DNA of 62,861 nt from Anaerosolibacter carboniphilus (GCF_014205875.1 NZ_JACHEN010000031.1:1-62861); one strand, 5' to 3'; positions 1 to 9,204 are shown, counted from the stretch's first letter. Notes: a model not told the origin generated them from the sequence alone. Made by a program: numbers and translations.

Positions 1-118
1 CTGCACTTTTATTATACTGAAAGAGACGTGTAAGAGTAACATCCATAGGATTGAATTTAGTCTTACAAACTGGAATTTAGTCTTTCACTTTACCTGTTTT
101 TTCAAAAAACTATTTACA
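1..118 (+). repeat. Inverted-repeat copy A: SOS promoter upstream element
   Basis: About 88 bp (roughly 3-95) closely match the reverse complement of 41411-41503. They share CCATAGGATTGAATTTAGTC, the following ACAAACTGGAATTTA, and TCTTTCACTTTA. After a divergent spacer of about 20 bp the match resumes in the promoter as TTTACACAGAACA. Inside the element GAATTTAGTCT occurs twice, 20 bp apart. The two copies face each other 41 kb apart and each feeds a LexA-box promoter, so they look like a duplicated SOS control region. Function of the upstream element is unknown. Confidence 0.8.
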
Positions 119-163
119 CAGAACATCCGTTCTGCTAAAATAAAGAAAAAGAACACATGTTTG
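113..163 (+). promoter_or_regulatory. SOS promoter with two LexA boxes
   Basis: A -35 TTTACA (113-118) and -10 TAAAAT (136-141) are 17 bp apart. A perfect Bacillus/Clostridia-type LexA operator GAACATCCGTTC (121-132) fills the spacer. A second near-consensus box GAACACATGTTT (151-162, one mismatch) lies between the -10 and the ribosome-binding site GGAGG (163-167). Repressor bound at either site would block initiation, so the downstream LysM gene should be damage-inducible. Confidence 0.85.
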
Positions 164-177
164 GAGGACTGTAAATA

Positions 178-480
178 ATGAAAAAGAAAATATATGTCGC
201 AAATAAAAGTAGATTTTCCTTATCGATTCTTATTCTGGCTATCGTTATTAGCTTGAGTTGCATCCTTTTATTAAAATTAAATATTGCCGAAGGAGCTGTA
301 GAGCAGCAGTACTACGAAATGTGTGTCAAGTCCGGAGATACGCTATGGAGCTTAGCAAAACAATGTACGCCTAACCATAAGGATGTACGAAAGACTATAT
401 ATGAAATCAGTCAATTAAATCATTTGTCCACACCTGATATTTATCCCGGCCAAATTATTAAGATTCCAATTCAAGAATAA
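178..480 (+). CDS. YneA-like SOS cell-division inhibitor with LysM domain
   Basis: A 100-aa protein with a short basic N-terminus, one membrane segment (about residues 13-35) and an extracellular LysM domain (about 45-97: VKSGDTLWSLA, then YPGQIIKIP). Known YneA/DivS-type proteins have this layout and are made during the SOS response to delay septation. The two LexA boxes directly upstream support that role. ATG follows GGAGGACTGTAAATA. In relatives such genes often lie beside lexA, which may be just left of the window. The gene ends into a hairpin shared with the convergent recombinase. LysM fold is near certain; division inhibition is inferred from layout and regulation. Confidence 0.8.
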   Translation: MKKKIYVANKSRFSLSILILAIVISLSCILLLKLNIAEGAVEQQYYEMCVKSGDTLWSLAKQCTPNHKDVRKTIYEISQLNHLSTPDIYPGQIIKIPIQE

Positions 481-498
481 TTAAAGCTTCTTACATAA

Positions 499-530
499 TG
501 AGAAATAGCCCTTTTTAGGGCTATTTCTCA
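499..530. terminator. Bidirectional terminator
   Basis: Perfect 13-bp stem TGAGAAATAGCCC with loop TTTTTA between the convergent LysM and recombinase genes. It overlaps the recombinase stop codon at 521-523. Confidence 0.85.
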
Positions 531-1657
531 TTATTATCGTATTCATCTAACCACTCAAAATTATTAACAATCTCTCGCTTAACATTCTTTTTATGAGCAG
601 CATATAACTGTGTCGTTGTGACATTGTCATGATCTAATAAGTTTTGTACATCATAGATAGAAAACCCATATTGTATTAATGATGTAGCTGCCGTTGCTCT
701 CAGCTTATGGGGACTATATCCATGATCCTTTGTGGTTCCTAGGGCAATGGAGGTATATTTTTTTACCAGTTCCCGAATAGCTCTTTCTGTCATTCTTGTT
801 TTCTGCAGCGAAAGGAATAATGCGTCTTTATTCTCTTCTGAAACATGGACTTCACCAGGCCGTTCTTTTTCAATATAATCCTTTATAACCTTTTCTACCG
901 ACTTATTCAAAGGCATGCTTACTTCTTTGCCACGTTTTCTATAGATCTTAAAATCTCCTCTTCCAAAATTAAAGGAACTTATATTTAACTGCTGAAGTTC
1001 TTTCAATCTTAGCCCATAGGTAACAAAGAGTAGGAGAATGGCCTTATCCCTTAATTTTGTTTTTTCCCAATACTCAATCTCTTTTTCTGTAAGTCCTTCA
1101 CCTTTTTCAACTGCATCTAATAATATAGCTACCTCATCAATCTCTAAACGTTTTATTGCATCGGGTTGTGGCTTTGGAAGCCTTATGGGATTAAAGCCAT
1201 CCGTTATATTCTCGGGGATCAGCTCATCCCTATATAAGTATTTAAATAGTACAGCCAAGGATGATTTTTTACGGGCAAGAGAACGATTATGGTTTTCCAT
1301 CACGGTAATGGAATCTTGTTTTTCTACAGTGTAACGGGTACAGAACTCTCCTATGAAACGATTGATATCTCTCGCCCTAATTTGGCTAAATTCTTCAAGT
1401 AGAATATCTTGTGTATCACTAGCCTTTGTTATTGTCTTTTCGCTCACCAAATATTTGCAAAAGAAATGAATATCTTGCAAGTAAGCAAATCTTGTTGTTA
1501 AGGCAACACCGGATTTTAAATATAGGAAGAAATCCTTCATGAAATCAGGCAAGATATTTTCCAGTTCGATACATTTTTCTATGATCTCGTTTTCTTTTTG
1601 AACGATATTATTAGGTTTATCTGACTTATTATGTACTTTGATCATTTTTCTTGTCAT
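521..1657 (-). CDS. Tyrosine recombinase (XerC/XerD-like)
   Basis: About 378 aa. The N-terminal half is a SAM-like core-binding domain (FMKDFFLYLKSG ... TTRFAYLQDI). The C-terminal half has the catalytic set: R in TYGLRLKEL, K in the following beta region, HKLR (HxxR), LDHDNV, and Y in TTQLYAAH. ATG 1657 is preferred over GTG 1666 because GGGAG lies 8-9 nt upstream. It is longer than XerC/D (about 300 aa) because of an N-terminal extension and an insert after the core-binding domain. Recombinases of this kind are found beside lexA/yneA loci in some Clostridia, so it may be a resident gene rather than a phage integrase. All key residues are present, so it is probably active; its target site is not visible. 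Confidence 0.85.
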   Translation of the reverse strand: MTRKMIKVHNKSDKPNNIVQKENEIIEKCIELENILPDFMKDFFLYLKSGVALTTRFAYLQDIHFFCKYLVSEKTITKASDTQDILLEEFSQIRARDINRFIGEFCTRYTVEKQDSITVMENHNRSLARKKSSLAVLFKYLYRDELIPENITDGFNPIRLPKPQPDAIKRLEIDEVAILLDAVEKGEGLTEKEIEYWEKTKLRDKAILLLFVTYGLRLKELQQLNISSFNFGRGDFKIYRKRGKEVSMPLNKSVEKVIKDYIEKERPGEVHVSEENKDALFLSLQKTRMTERAIRELVKKYTSIALGTTKDHGYSPHKLRATAATSLIQYGFSIYDVQNLLDHDNVTTTQLYAAHKKNVKREIVNNFEWLDEYDNNEK

Positions 1658-2062
1658 AGTCGCCACTCCCGTAATGAAAATAGTAAATATAAAGAAAGCG
1701 TCTTTTTAAGGAAAAGTATACTTCGAAAAGTGTATCCTGTCAAATATTTGTCGCTGAAAAGATATTACCCTACCACCACTTATGAACGCTTGTTTAAATT
1801 AGTGCCACAGACCAGACATACGCTGTATTTCATCCTGTACAGTCATTGCATGAAAGCCTTTAAAAAATATTTATTCACGTATGTGATTGTAGTCACAGGC
1901 ACTAGAATGGGGATATGTTATCCTTATGCATAAGAAAGCATCTTTAAAGTTGAATAATTTTAAAGCTTACAAATATTTTCATCTTGATTGGGTAAAAGTA
2001 TTTTATAGGTTATAGGAGAGTTCACTTATCATAAAAGATATAATTATTTAAGGAGGGTTATC
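1658..2062. other. Intergenic, no gene supported
   Basis: About 400 bp separating the recombinase and cupin genes. The only open frame is on the plus strand, without a ribosome-binding site and with a low-complexity translation. The region must hold the promoters of both flanking genes; no operator-like palindrome was recognised. Confidence 0.5.
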
Positions 2063-2401
2063 ATGGAACAAATGATTAAGAACATTGAATTTTCAAAGGT
2101 GGTGGAATTAGAAGCTTTAGTGAATTATCGAGAAGGACAGGTAGTTAGCAGAACTTTATCTCAAGGGAAAAATCTAAGCTTGACCTTATTCGCTTTTGAT
2201 AAGGGAGAAGAGATTAGTTCACATTCTTCAAGTGGAGATGCGATGGTCCATATACTTGATGGAGAGGCAGAAATTACAATTGGCGAAGAAGTATTCCATG
2301 CTAAAAAGGGTGATGTCATTGTCATGCCAGCAGGAATCCCCCATGCCCTTCTTGCAAAAGAGCAGTTTAAAATGTTTTTAGTTGTTGTCTTTAAACCTTA
2401 A
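2063..2401 (+). CDS. Cupin-domain protein
   Basis: A 112-aa single-domain cupin. Motif 1 spans SSHSSSGDAMVHILDGE and motif 2 is GDVIVMPAGIPHAL, consistent with a small beta-barrel binding a metal or small ligand. In motif 1 only one His is present (the usual G(X)5HXH lacks its second His), so metal binding may be weakened. Strong ribosome-binding site AAGGAGGG before ATG. Monocistronic, followed by a hairpin. Specific substrate unknown. Confidence 0.8.
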   Translation: MEQMIKNIEFSKVVELEALVNYREGQVVSRTLSQGKNLSLTLFAFDKGEEISSHSSSGDAMVHILDGEAEITIGEEVFHAKKGDVIVMPAGIPHALLAKEQFKMFLVVVFKP

Positions 2402-2423
2402 AATGTAATTGACTATATCCTTT

Positions 2424-2466
2424 TAAAAAACAGCCAGGAATGTTGATTTCAGGTTGTTTTTTAAAA
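2424..2466 (+). terminator. Terminator of cupin gene
   Basis: AAAAAACAGCC pairs with GGTTGTTTTTT, ending in a T-run, 25 bp after the cupin stop. Confidence 0.7.
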
Positions 2467-2582
2467 TCTAGATATAAAGAAAACAAAAGGTATAAAGTAG
2501 ATAAAATGTAGAAAAATTTATCATAAGAAAGTTTTTACTAAAACACTTGATTCAAAAATAAAGGAGAAGGGATGGCACGAAG

Positions 2583-4349
2583 ATGGAAAAAGAAATCAGA
2601 TACATTACCATAGATGGTCGAGGAGAGCATGAATCCTTTAAAGATTGCATTACAAAAACAGTTAAAGACCTAAAACCAAACGAAGGAATACACATTATTA
2701 AAGATTTTGAACCTTTTCCCATGTACAAAATGATGGAAGAAAAAGGCTTTGATAAACATGTAGAAAAAATAAGCGATCAAGAGTTTCATGTTTATTTTAC
2801 TCCTAAAGCTGAATTTGAGAAAATCAAAATGGGAGAACATCTAGATCTTGATGACAAAAAGATTGAAAAGATTATGAACATAAAACTTAATTATTTAAAT
2901 AGAAAGATTTCTCTTGAAGAAGCAAAAAAAGAAATGAGAGAATCTTTTGATCAAGTTACGCCCCAGGAATTTGCCATATGTGAGCAGTATCTTCAAAGAT
3001 ACGGCATTTCAGATGATGTACTTGCAGAGAGAATGGACGAGATATTGGAAATATTCGATGGGCTACTGGTGTCCAACAAACTAAATCTGCCGGATGGTCA
3101 TCCCATCAAAACCTATATGGACGAAGTGACTGCAATTCGGAACGTCTTGGATCAGATGAGACGGATACTCAAGAAAAGTTTTATCAAGAATCAATGGGCA
3201 GAACTCTACGATCAACTAAGTGAGATTGATATCCATTTTTCTAGAAAACAAAATCAACTATACCCAGCATTAGAAAGTAAAGGATTTGATAAGCCATCAA
3301 AAGTAATGTGGACATTAGAGAATAACATTAAAGACATTATGAAAAAAGCTAAAGGACATTTGGAAGCTAATCAGGATGAGGAGTTTTTGAAGCTTCAAGA
3401 TGAAGTGATTGAGATGGTAGAGGATATGATGGTCAAAGAAGAGGAAATTCTTTACCCAACTTCAATGGATCTACTTTCTGATCAAGATTTTGTTAAGATG
3501 AGAAAAGGAGACGATGAGATTGGTTATTGCTTGATTGAATCCCCGCCATCATATGGAAATGAAGCGGAAAAAGATATTCATATTTCTTCGAATAACGAAT
3601 TGTTGAAGGATTTGGCTAATGTATTACAAAAACACGGTATGCTCGCTAATGCCTCGAATAATGAAGTACTCGATGTCAGTCAAGGAAAACTTACTCTTGA
3701 ACAGATCAATCTTATTTTCAAGCATCTCCAGGTAGATCTCTCTTTTGTAGACGAGAATGACATTGTAAAGTTTTACAGTGACACCAAACATAGAGTTTTT
3801 CCAAGAAGCCCAGGAGTTATCGGAAGAGAAGTTCAAAATTGTCATCCAAGAGAAAGCGTAGATACAGTTGAGGAAATTATCCGAGCCTTCAGAGCAGGAG
3901 AACATGATGAAGCCGAGTTTTGGCTCGAAATTGGCGGAAAGTTTATCTATATTATTTACAACGCAGTAAGAGATGAAGCAGGAAATTTCAGAGGTGTATT
4001 GGAAATGATGCAGGATGTTACTCGAATTAGAGGACTAACTGGAAGTCAGAGACTCCTGTCTTGGAAGGACAAAAAAGAAGATGCTAATGACAAAGAGAAA
4101 GAACATGAAGAACAAGAAAACAAGTACGGTATCACAAAAGAGACAGTCATAGGAGAATTGGTAAAGGAATATCCCTTTGTAAAAGAATTCTTGTTCCATC
4201 TTTCACCAAAATTTAGCAAGCTAAAAAATCCAATACTCTTTAAAACTATGTCTTCCATAGCGACTATGGAAATGATCAGTGAAAGAGGCGGATTTGAAGT
4301 TTATGATCTCATCGATAAAATCGTAAAAGAGATTGATAGAAGAAAGTAA
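2583..4349 (+). CDS. DUF438 multidomain protein (hemerythrin-like, PAS)
   Basis: A 588-aa cytoplasmic protein with several recognisable modules. Residues 1-75 resemble a DUF2249/TusA-like domain (LKPNEGIHIIKDFEPFPMY). Residues about 85-165 are DUF438. Residues about 175-300 form a hemerythrin-like four-helix segment with spaced His/Glu (IDIHFSRKQNQLYP, EEEILYP). Residues about 385-490 are a PAS domain (FYSDTKHRVFPRSPGVIGR), and the C-terminus resembles DUF1858. Hemerythrin-like domains bind a di-iron centre that senses or stores O2 or NO, and PAS domains carry redox ligands, so a redox-sensing role is inferred. The position near the FprA flavodiiron gene is suggestive. Several canonical hemerythrin His positions are replaced, so the metal centre may be atypical. 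Confidence 0.8.
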   Translation: MEKEIRYITIDGRGEHESFKDCITKTVKDLKPNEGIHIIKDFEPFPMYKMMEEKGFDKHVEKISDQEFHVYFTPKAEFEKIKMGEHLDLDDKKIEKIMNIKLNYLNRKISLEEAKKEMRESFDQVTPQEFAICEQYLQRYGISDDVLAERMDEILEIFDGLLVSNKLNLPDGHPIKTYMDEVTAIRNVLDQMRRILKKSFIKNQWAELYDQLSEIDIHFSRKQNQLYPALESKGFDKPSKVMWTLENNIKDIMKKAKGHLEANQDEEFLKLQDEVIEMVEDMMVKEEEILYPTSMDLLSDQDFVKMRKGDDEIGYCLIESPPSYGNEAEKDIHISSNNELLKDLANVLQKHGMLANASNNEVLDVSQGKLTLEQINLIFKHLQVDLSFVDENDIVKFYSDTKHRVFPRSPGVIGREVQNCHPRESVDTVEEIIRAFRAGEHDEAEFWLEIGGKFIYIIYNAVRDEAGNFRGVLEMMQDVTRIRGLTGSQRLLSWKDKKEDANDKEKEHEEQENKYGITKETVIGELVKEYPFVKEFLFHLSPKFSKLKNPILFKTMSSIATMEMISERGGFEVYDLIDKIVKEIDRRK

Positions 4350-4403
4350 AGAGAACGGAGTATATCATAGTAATTTCTTGATTTAACACAAATATTTCAA
4401 TTT

Positions 4404-4452
4404 AAAACATCAAAACCTGTATTGACATAGAAATGCAGGTTTTGATGTTTTA
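4404..4452 (+). terminator. Strong terminator
   Basis: AAAACATCAAAACCTG pairs perfectly with CAGGTTTTGATGTTTT around a 16-nt loop. The outer A/T stem makes it usable on both strands. Confidence 0.8.
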
Positions 4453-4622
4453 TTAAACATAGATTGTTAGAATTTGATAGAGCTTGTTTTCTTACTTTTT
4501 ATTTAGGACTTATCACATTTAGCACAAGTTGTACATGTTCCTAATACTATGAAGTGCTGATACATGTTGACATGAATCCTACATGTAAATATACATTTTA
4601 GTATAAGGAGGTGAAAGCAATT

Positions 4623-4994
4623 ATGCAAATTAAATTTGGTAAACCAGATAATCTAGAGCATTCATGCCCAACAATCTCATGCCAGACACATACTCATGAA
4701 TTCCTTGGAAGCACTAAATTAGCTGATGAAGGTGATAACAGACACAACCACCGTTTTGCAGGAGTTACCAGTGAAATAATCCCTTTGCCAGAGGGTGATC
4801 ACAAACATGCTCTATTTGCTAATACTGATTTTTACGAAAACCACCTACATGAACTAGCTGCCGAAACAGGTCCTGCCATTAATATAGGCAATGGGAAGCA
4901 CGTTCACCTTATTGTGGATATAACGACATTAGAAGATGGTCATTTTCATGAGACTATTTTCGCTACCCTCATCGAAAATCCGATAGGCGATTAA
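4623..4994 (+). CDS. YmaF-family His-rich protein
   Basis: About 123 aa with repeated histidine clusters (QTHTHEF, RHNHRF, DHKHAL, ENHLHEL, KHVHLI, GHFHET) spaced through the chain, the hallmark of the YmaF family. The histidines suggest metal binding; the role is unestablished. The start is ATG 4623, placed 8 nt after AAGGAGGTGA; the GTG at 4611 lies inside that ribosome-binding site. The gene precedes a CsxC-like spore-surface gene, so a spore-layer location is possible but only inferred. Confidence 0.8.
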   Translation: MQIKFGKPDNLEHSCPTISCQTHTHEFLGSTKLADEGDNRHNHRFAGVTSEIIPLPEGDHKHALFANTDFYENHLHELAAETGPAINIGNGKHVHLIVDITTLEDGHFHETIFATLIENPIGD

Positions 4995-5005
4995 TACTCT
5001 TCTTT

Positions 5006-5042
5006 GAGGCAATTTGTCTAATTAATCTTAACGACAAGTTGC
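5006..5042 (+). terminator. Hairpin after YmaF gene
   Basis: GGCAATTTGTC can pair with GACAAGTTGCC around about 14 nt. It has no long T-run, so it is a weaker terminator candidate. Confidence 0.5.
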
Positions 5043-5186
5043 CTTGATCTATTATTAGCGTTGCAAATTCTTCTGTCGTTTTGTAACATTCTTATACTAA
5101 TGAGAATAGCATGTACCAGGTGGGAGACAAATTATCTATTTGATCCTTATCTAAAAGTAAAAATATATAAAGGGGGGTCCTTCATA

Positions 5187-6089
5187 ATGCCTTGGAACAA
5201 GCAATGCAATTTAAACAAAGGATGCAGCTCCAAAAATAATTGTGACGGTGGTAAACATTATAAGAAAACTATGTGCTACAGCAGAAATAATGTTTATGAT
5301 AGTCCCAAAGCAGAAGTAACTTCACTAAAGCCGCATCATTCAAGTTGCGCGATAGTAACAGGTGAGACTACAGGGGACTGTGTGAGTACACCTGCCGCTA
5401 TTATTCCATTAACTACTGGTGCAGTTGCTAAAGTACCTGTTGTTCTTGCAGAACTAACTGTCCAAGTCAATGTAAATTCAATTATCGATCTACCAGAATA
5501 TGCATGGGAAATCAAAGATATCAAAAAACATTTGAAAGTTACTCAATGTCTCCTTATTCAAGAAACAAACGTGCTCTTTATCAAGGGATTTGTTCGTAAG
5601 AATATCCAATATGCAACGCGTACCTGCTCCAACAATCAAAGTTTTTGTGGGGATATTAAGCACTGCACAATAGATGTACCTTGGAGCTGTATCACTCCCG
5701 TAGCTTTCAATGGTATCTCACCATTAAGTCCTATTCCTAGAACTTCAGTGGAGTTTGAATATCTAAAACAACAAAAACTACATGGTCCGGAATTTGCCGA
5801 TAAAGACCGCTTAATGTCTGGTGATCTGTCAGAATTTAATCAAATCAGTACAGAATTCTTCAATGAACTTCCTTACTGCGAATTAATAAGCAGCAGAATT
5901 GTAGAGTTTGATGAGCAATTGGGCCATGTTCGACCAGACGGCTATAAAATACCTTTTGAAGAAAAACAATTTAAGAGTATTGAAGAAAAAATGGTTATCT
6001 TCCTAACATTGAAAGTATTGCAGAATCGTCAAGTTACGATTCCACCTACTGTTATTGGGCCCACTCCTGAGGATCCGTATATCTTATAA
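5187..6089 (+). CDS. CsxC-like spore-surface protein with SPOCS-type region
   Basis: 300 aa from ATG 5187, chosen because AAGGGGGG lies 9 nt upstream; the open frame runs further left without signals. The N-terminus is Cys/Lys/Asn-rich (NLNKGCSSKNNC). The middle resembles the SPOCS/DUF3794 fold of clostridial spore-coat and exosporium proteins: KVPVVLAELTVQVNV, LPEYAWEIKDIKKHLKVTQC, FIKGFVRKNIQYAT, DIKHCTIDVPWSC. CsxC of Clostridium sporogenes is the closest family I recognise. Cysteine content suggests cross-linking into a spore layer. Assignment is from motifs only. Confidence 0.7.
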   Translation: MPWNKQCNLNKGCSSKNNCDGGKHYKKTMCYSRNNVYDSPKAEVTSLKPHHSSCAIVTGETTGDCVSTPAAIIPLTTGAVAKVPVVLAELTVQVNVNSIIDLPEYAWEIKDIKKHLKVTQCLLIQETNVLFIKGFVRKNIQYATRTCSNNQSFCGDIKHCTIDVPWSCITPVAFNGISPLSPIPRTSVEFEYLKQQKLHGPEFADKDRLMSGDLSEFNQISTEFFNELPYCELISSRIVEFDEQLGHVRPDGYKIPFEEKQFKSIEEKMVIFLTLKVLQNRQVTIPPTVIGPTPEDPYIL

Positions 6090-6206
6090 ATGATTGAAGT
6101 AGCTTTGATTGCATACTTGATGGAGATGGGCTATGTTATGCGCTGGGCTCATAGAATTGTTGAATCTTGGGAAATAGATGAGAAATTTCCACATAAAAAT
6201 AGATAA
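6090..6206 (+). CDS. Putative 38-aa ORF directly after CsxC-like gene
   Basis: ATG begins at the base after the upstream TAA, so translational coupling is possible. The 38-residue product has an alternating hydrophobic start (MIEVALIAYL) and a polar tail. No family is recognised and there is no independent ribosome-binding site. It could be chance. Confidence 0.3.
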   Translation: MIEVALIAYLMEMGYVMRWAHRIVESWEIDEKFPHKNR

Positions 6207-6887
6207 TAAAATCAATCGAAAAGCAGGGACTTAGTAAAGTGAACCCTGTTTGAAGCCTCAAAATAAAGAGGTCTATAGTAGAATAGCCCTAATTTCTACA
6301 GGATAATTTAAACTTACTAAGAGCTGACATCGTTTTTCATACGGTGTCAGTTTTGCTTAGATGAATGAGCACTATATAACATATTTTAATAGTTTAGAGA
6401 GAGAAACGTTGTGAAACAACAGAAGTATACGTACTAAGACAACAAATTCATAATTTTAATGAGAATACTTATCAATCATCTTAACTATTCCCTAAATATA
6501 CATTTAAAGAATAGTTGTATCCGAAGATATAAGCTCTTCCTAACTAGCTAATTTACAATCATTTCGACTATTTCTCCATATTCTCATAGTAATTAATATT
6601 TGCATAGTCAATCTAATATTAAGTGAAATATTTTAGAAGTTATATTGCTTAAATCTAGTAATCAAATTAGCTTGAAATTTATCTAAATAAACGTATTTAT
6701 AATATTTATTATAATTTGTACTAACTTTTATTGTTTTTTCTATTTTTATCACTCTATTAATTGATAATATTTTTCATTATGATGTTTCAGATTTACTACT
6801 ATATAAAAAAGCTTGGTAATGTGCACTTAGAATAATTAACTTAGATTGTTTTATTGATAATCGTCATCATTCACCATGCCCTTTGAT
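6207..6887. other. Long AT-rich intergenic region
   Basis: About 680 bp with no supported gene. The left part holds a short hairpin (CAGGGAC ... GAACCCTG, about 6223-6250) and a terminator-like stem CTGACATCG/CGGTGTCAG (6324-6350) followed by TTTTG. These are consistent with leftovers of a mobile element but no family is recognised. From about 6400 the sequence is very AT-rich without reading frames. Confidence 0.45.
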
Positions 6888-8735
6888 TTAATTCCCTTTA
6901 TATTTCAACAGCCTGATTGCATTGATGATAACAACGAGGACACTCAACTCGTGTATGAGCATTCCGAATGAGAGAAATACTACTTTAACCAATACCCCTG
7001 CCAAGAGCATTCCTACCACGGTAATTGCAAAATATATGTTTTGTTTCATATTTCTTACCGTTGCTCTACTTAACCCAATGGCATAAGAAAGCTTCTTTAT
7101 TTCATCAGACATTAAAACGACATCTGCTGTTTCCATAGCAACCTCTGTTCCCGCGCCTCCTACTGCAATGCCCAAATCTGCAGAAGCTAATGCAGGCGCA
7201 TCATTTATTCCATCCCCAACCATTGCTGCTGTTCCAAATTCATCCTGTAATTTTTTCAATATAGTCACCTTATCTTCTGGAAGCAGCTCTGCATAATAAT
7301 CATCTAAGCCTATTTTTTTAGCAATGGCTGCTGCAGCCCGTTTGTTATCTCCAGTCAGCATCACTACCTTCTTGACACCTAAGTTTTTCAATCTTTTTAT
7401 GAGCTGATCTACATCTTCTCGAATGGTATCAGCAATTGAAATGACACCTAAAATCCTTTCTAAATCTCCTACAATAACACCCGTTTGGCCTTCAGATTCC
7501 TCATTCTTTAGATATTCATCAATCTCCCGAGAAATTATAATCCCATTTTCACCCATGAGCTTTCTATTTCCCACCAATATAGGTTTATCCCCTAGCTTCA
7601 CCTTCAGTCCTTGACCTGGGATGATCTGGGATTCCTCTGGTGTAATCAAACTATTTCCTAGTGTCAAGTTAGCTTTTTCTAATATTGCTCTTGCCAGTGG
7701 ATGCTCTGAATACATCTCTGCACTAGCAGTTATATTTAACAATTCCTCTTCATCCAATCCAAAGGATTTGACATTCGTTACCTTTGGCTTACCTTCTGTA
7801 AGGGTACCTGTTTTATCAAAGGCAAGTACCTTTATGGTCCCAAGCTTTTCTATGATTTCTCCACCTTTTATTAACACACCCCGTTTGGCTCCATTGCCGA
7901 TACCTGCAACAATAGATACAGGTGTGGATATGACGAGGGCTCCAGGACATGCGATTACCAGTAGGGTCAGCGCTAATTCAATATCCCTCGTGATGATAAA
8001 AACAATTACTGAAAGTACCATAATCCCTGGGGTATAGTATTTTGAAAAGACTTCGAGAAATTTTTGAGTTTTTGCCTTTTTATCCTGAGCTTCCTCAACC
8101 ATTTGAAGAATCCTTGAAAATGTAGTATCCTCCCCTACTCTATCTGCTCTTACTTTCAAATATCCTGATTCGATAACTGTTCCAGAGAAAACACCATCCC
8201 CGTTTTCCTTATTGACTGGCATAGATTCCCCTGTGATGGGTGCTTGATTAACATACGCATTTCCCTCTAAGACCATTCCATCCACAGGTATCTTTTCTCC
8301 TGGTCGAACAATGACGATATCGCCTTCGACGACTTCCTCTAGAGATACCTCCTTTTCCACTCCAGCTCTAATAACCCTTGCAGCGTCTGGTGCTAAGTCT
8401 AATAACGCTTTAATGGCTGACCTTGTTTTTTCAAGAGTTTTAGACTCTAAATAATTCCCCAGCATAAACAGGAAGGTAACGGCTGCAGCCTCCCAAAATT
8501 CTCTTATTAATAGTGCCCCTATCACTGCAAGGGTAACCAGTGCATCTATTCCAAGTATTTTGTATCTTAAAGCCCTGATTGCATTTAATGCGATAGGATA
8601 CCCAGCGATGAAAGCTGCAGCAATCATCAAAATATCAGATATGCCAGGGTAGACTTTAACCTTGTTGAGCATTAGAGCGATAACGATCATGATACCCGAT
8701 ATCATTACCCGCTGCCCTTTACTGATCCTTAACAT
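6888..8735 (-). CDS. P1B-type heavy-metal-translocating ATPase (CPG variant)
   Basis: 615 aa. In order: N-terminal membrane helices, TGE actuator (168-170), CPG transport-site motif in a membrane helix (263-265), phosphorylation site DKTG with D307, His-Pro motif (345-346), GDGIND hinge (507-512), then two C-terminal helices. The classic P1B motif is CPC; here the third residue is Gly. There is no internal HMA domain, which instead is the separate gene 27 bp upstream in the same operon. The last helix carries HELSVL, unlike the Zn/Cd-type end. Metal specificity is therefore uncertain (Zn/Cd/Cu or another soft metal). RBS GGAAGGGAG before ATG. Confidence 0.9.
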   Translation of the reverse strand: MLRISKGQRVMISGIMIVIALMLNKVKVYPGISDILMIAAAFIAGYPIALNAIRALRYKILGIDALVTLAVIGALLIREFWEAAAVTFLFMLGNYLESKTLEKTRSAIKALLDLAPDAARVIRAGVEKEVSLEEVVEGDIVIVRPGEKIPVDGMVLEGNAYVNQAPITGESMPVNKENGDGVFSGTVIESGYLKVRADRVGEDTTFSRILQMVEEAQDKKAKTQKFLEVFSKYYTPGIMVLSVIVFIITRDIELALTLLVIACPGALVISTPVSIVAGIGNGAKRGVLIKGGEIIEKLGTIKVLAFDKTGTLTEGKPKVTNVKSFGLDEEELLNITASAEMYSEHPLARAILEKANLTLGNSLITPEESQIIPGQGLKVKLGDKPILVGNRKLMGENGIIISREIDEYLKNEESEGQTGVIVGDLERILGVISIADTIREDVDQLIKRLKNLGVKKVVMLTGDNKRAAAAIAKKIGLDDYYAELLPEDKVTILKKLQDEFGTAAMVGDGINDAPALASADLGIAVGGAGTEVAMETADVVLMSDEIKKLSYAIGLSRATVRNMKQNIYFAITVVGMLLAGVLVKVVFLSFGMLIHELSVLVVIINAIRLLKYKGN

Positions 8736-8762
8736 ATCTATTCTCTCCCTTCCATTAACGCC

Positions 8763-8978
8763 TTATTTTTCTCCTAAGACATCAAAACCCAATCCCTCAA
8801 TTGTCTTTCTGATTTCGCTTCCGTCATTTGCGCTTTCATCAAATGCTACCTTAACCTTGCTGGCATTGAATAGTACCTGCACATCCTGAACACCTTTTAT
8901 CTTTTTCACAGCACTTTCAATTTTCATTGTGCAGCTGGGACATGTTAATGTTTCAAGCTGATATGTTTTTGTTAACAT
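8763..8978 (-). CDS. Stand-alone HMA metallochaperone domain
   Basis: A 71-aa heavy-metal-associated (HMA) fold with metal-binding LTCPSCTMKIE (CxxC, Cys at about 13 and 16) and the beta-strand KVKVAFDES. It lies immediately upstream of the P1B ATPase, which lacks its own HMA domain, so it probably delivers metal to, or regulates, the pump. Good ribosome-binding site AAAGGAGG. First gene of a two-gene operon. Confidence 0.9.
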   Translation of the reverse strand: MLTKTYQLETLTCPSCTMKIESAVKKIKGVQDVQVLFNASKVKVAFDESANDGSEIRKTIEGLGFDVLGEK

Positions 8979-9149
8979 CGATGATTCCTCCTTTTATTTT
9001 TCATTAATTTTTCCTTTTATAGTTTTATTATAAAATGCATAGCAAATTAAAACCTTGACCCAAGTCAAATATTAGTTGCTTTTCAACAAGATTGTCATAA
9101 AAGTCTTTCTCCTTATTTTTTAAGTGGTCCCTTGAGATTTAAATCCTAA

Positions 9150-9186
9150 ACAGAAACTTCCTGTTCATAGAAGAAACAGGAGTCTT
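9150..9186 (-). terminator. Hairpin downstream of FprA gene
   Basis: ACTTCCTGTT pairs with AACAGGAGT; on the minus strand it is followed by a T-rich stretch. Confidence 0.5.
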
Positions 9187-9204
9187 ATACCTGTCAATTA
9201 CCGC

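Noticed and set aside
1038..1334. Plus-strand open frame opposite the recombinase
   Set aside because: Lies entirely antisense to the recombinase; no ribosome-binding site; composition typical of a shadow.
1631..1933. Plus-strand open frame of 100 codons
   Set aside because: No ribosome-binding site and starts inside the recombinase 5' end; no recognisable domain.
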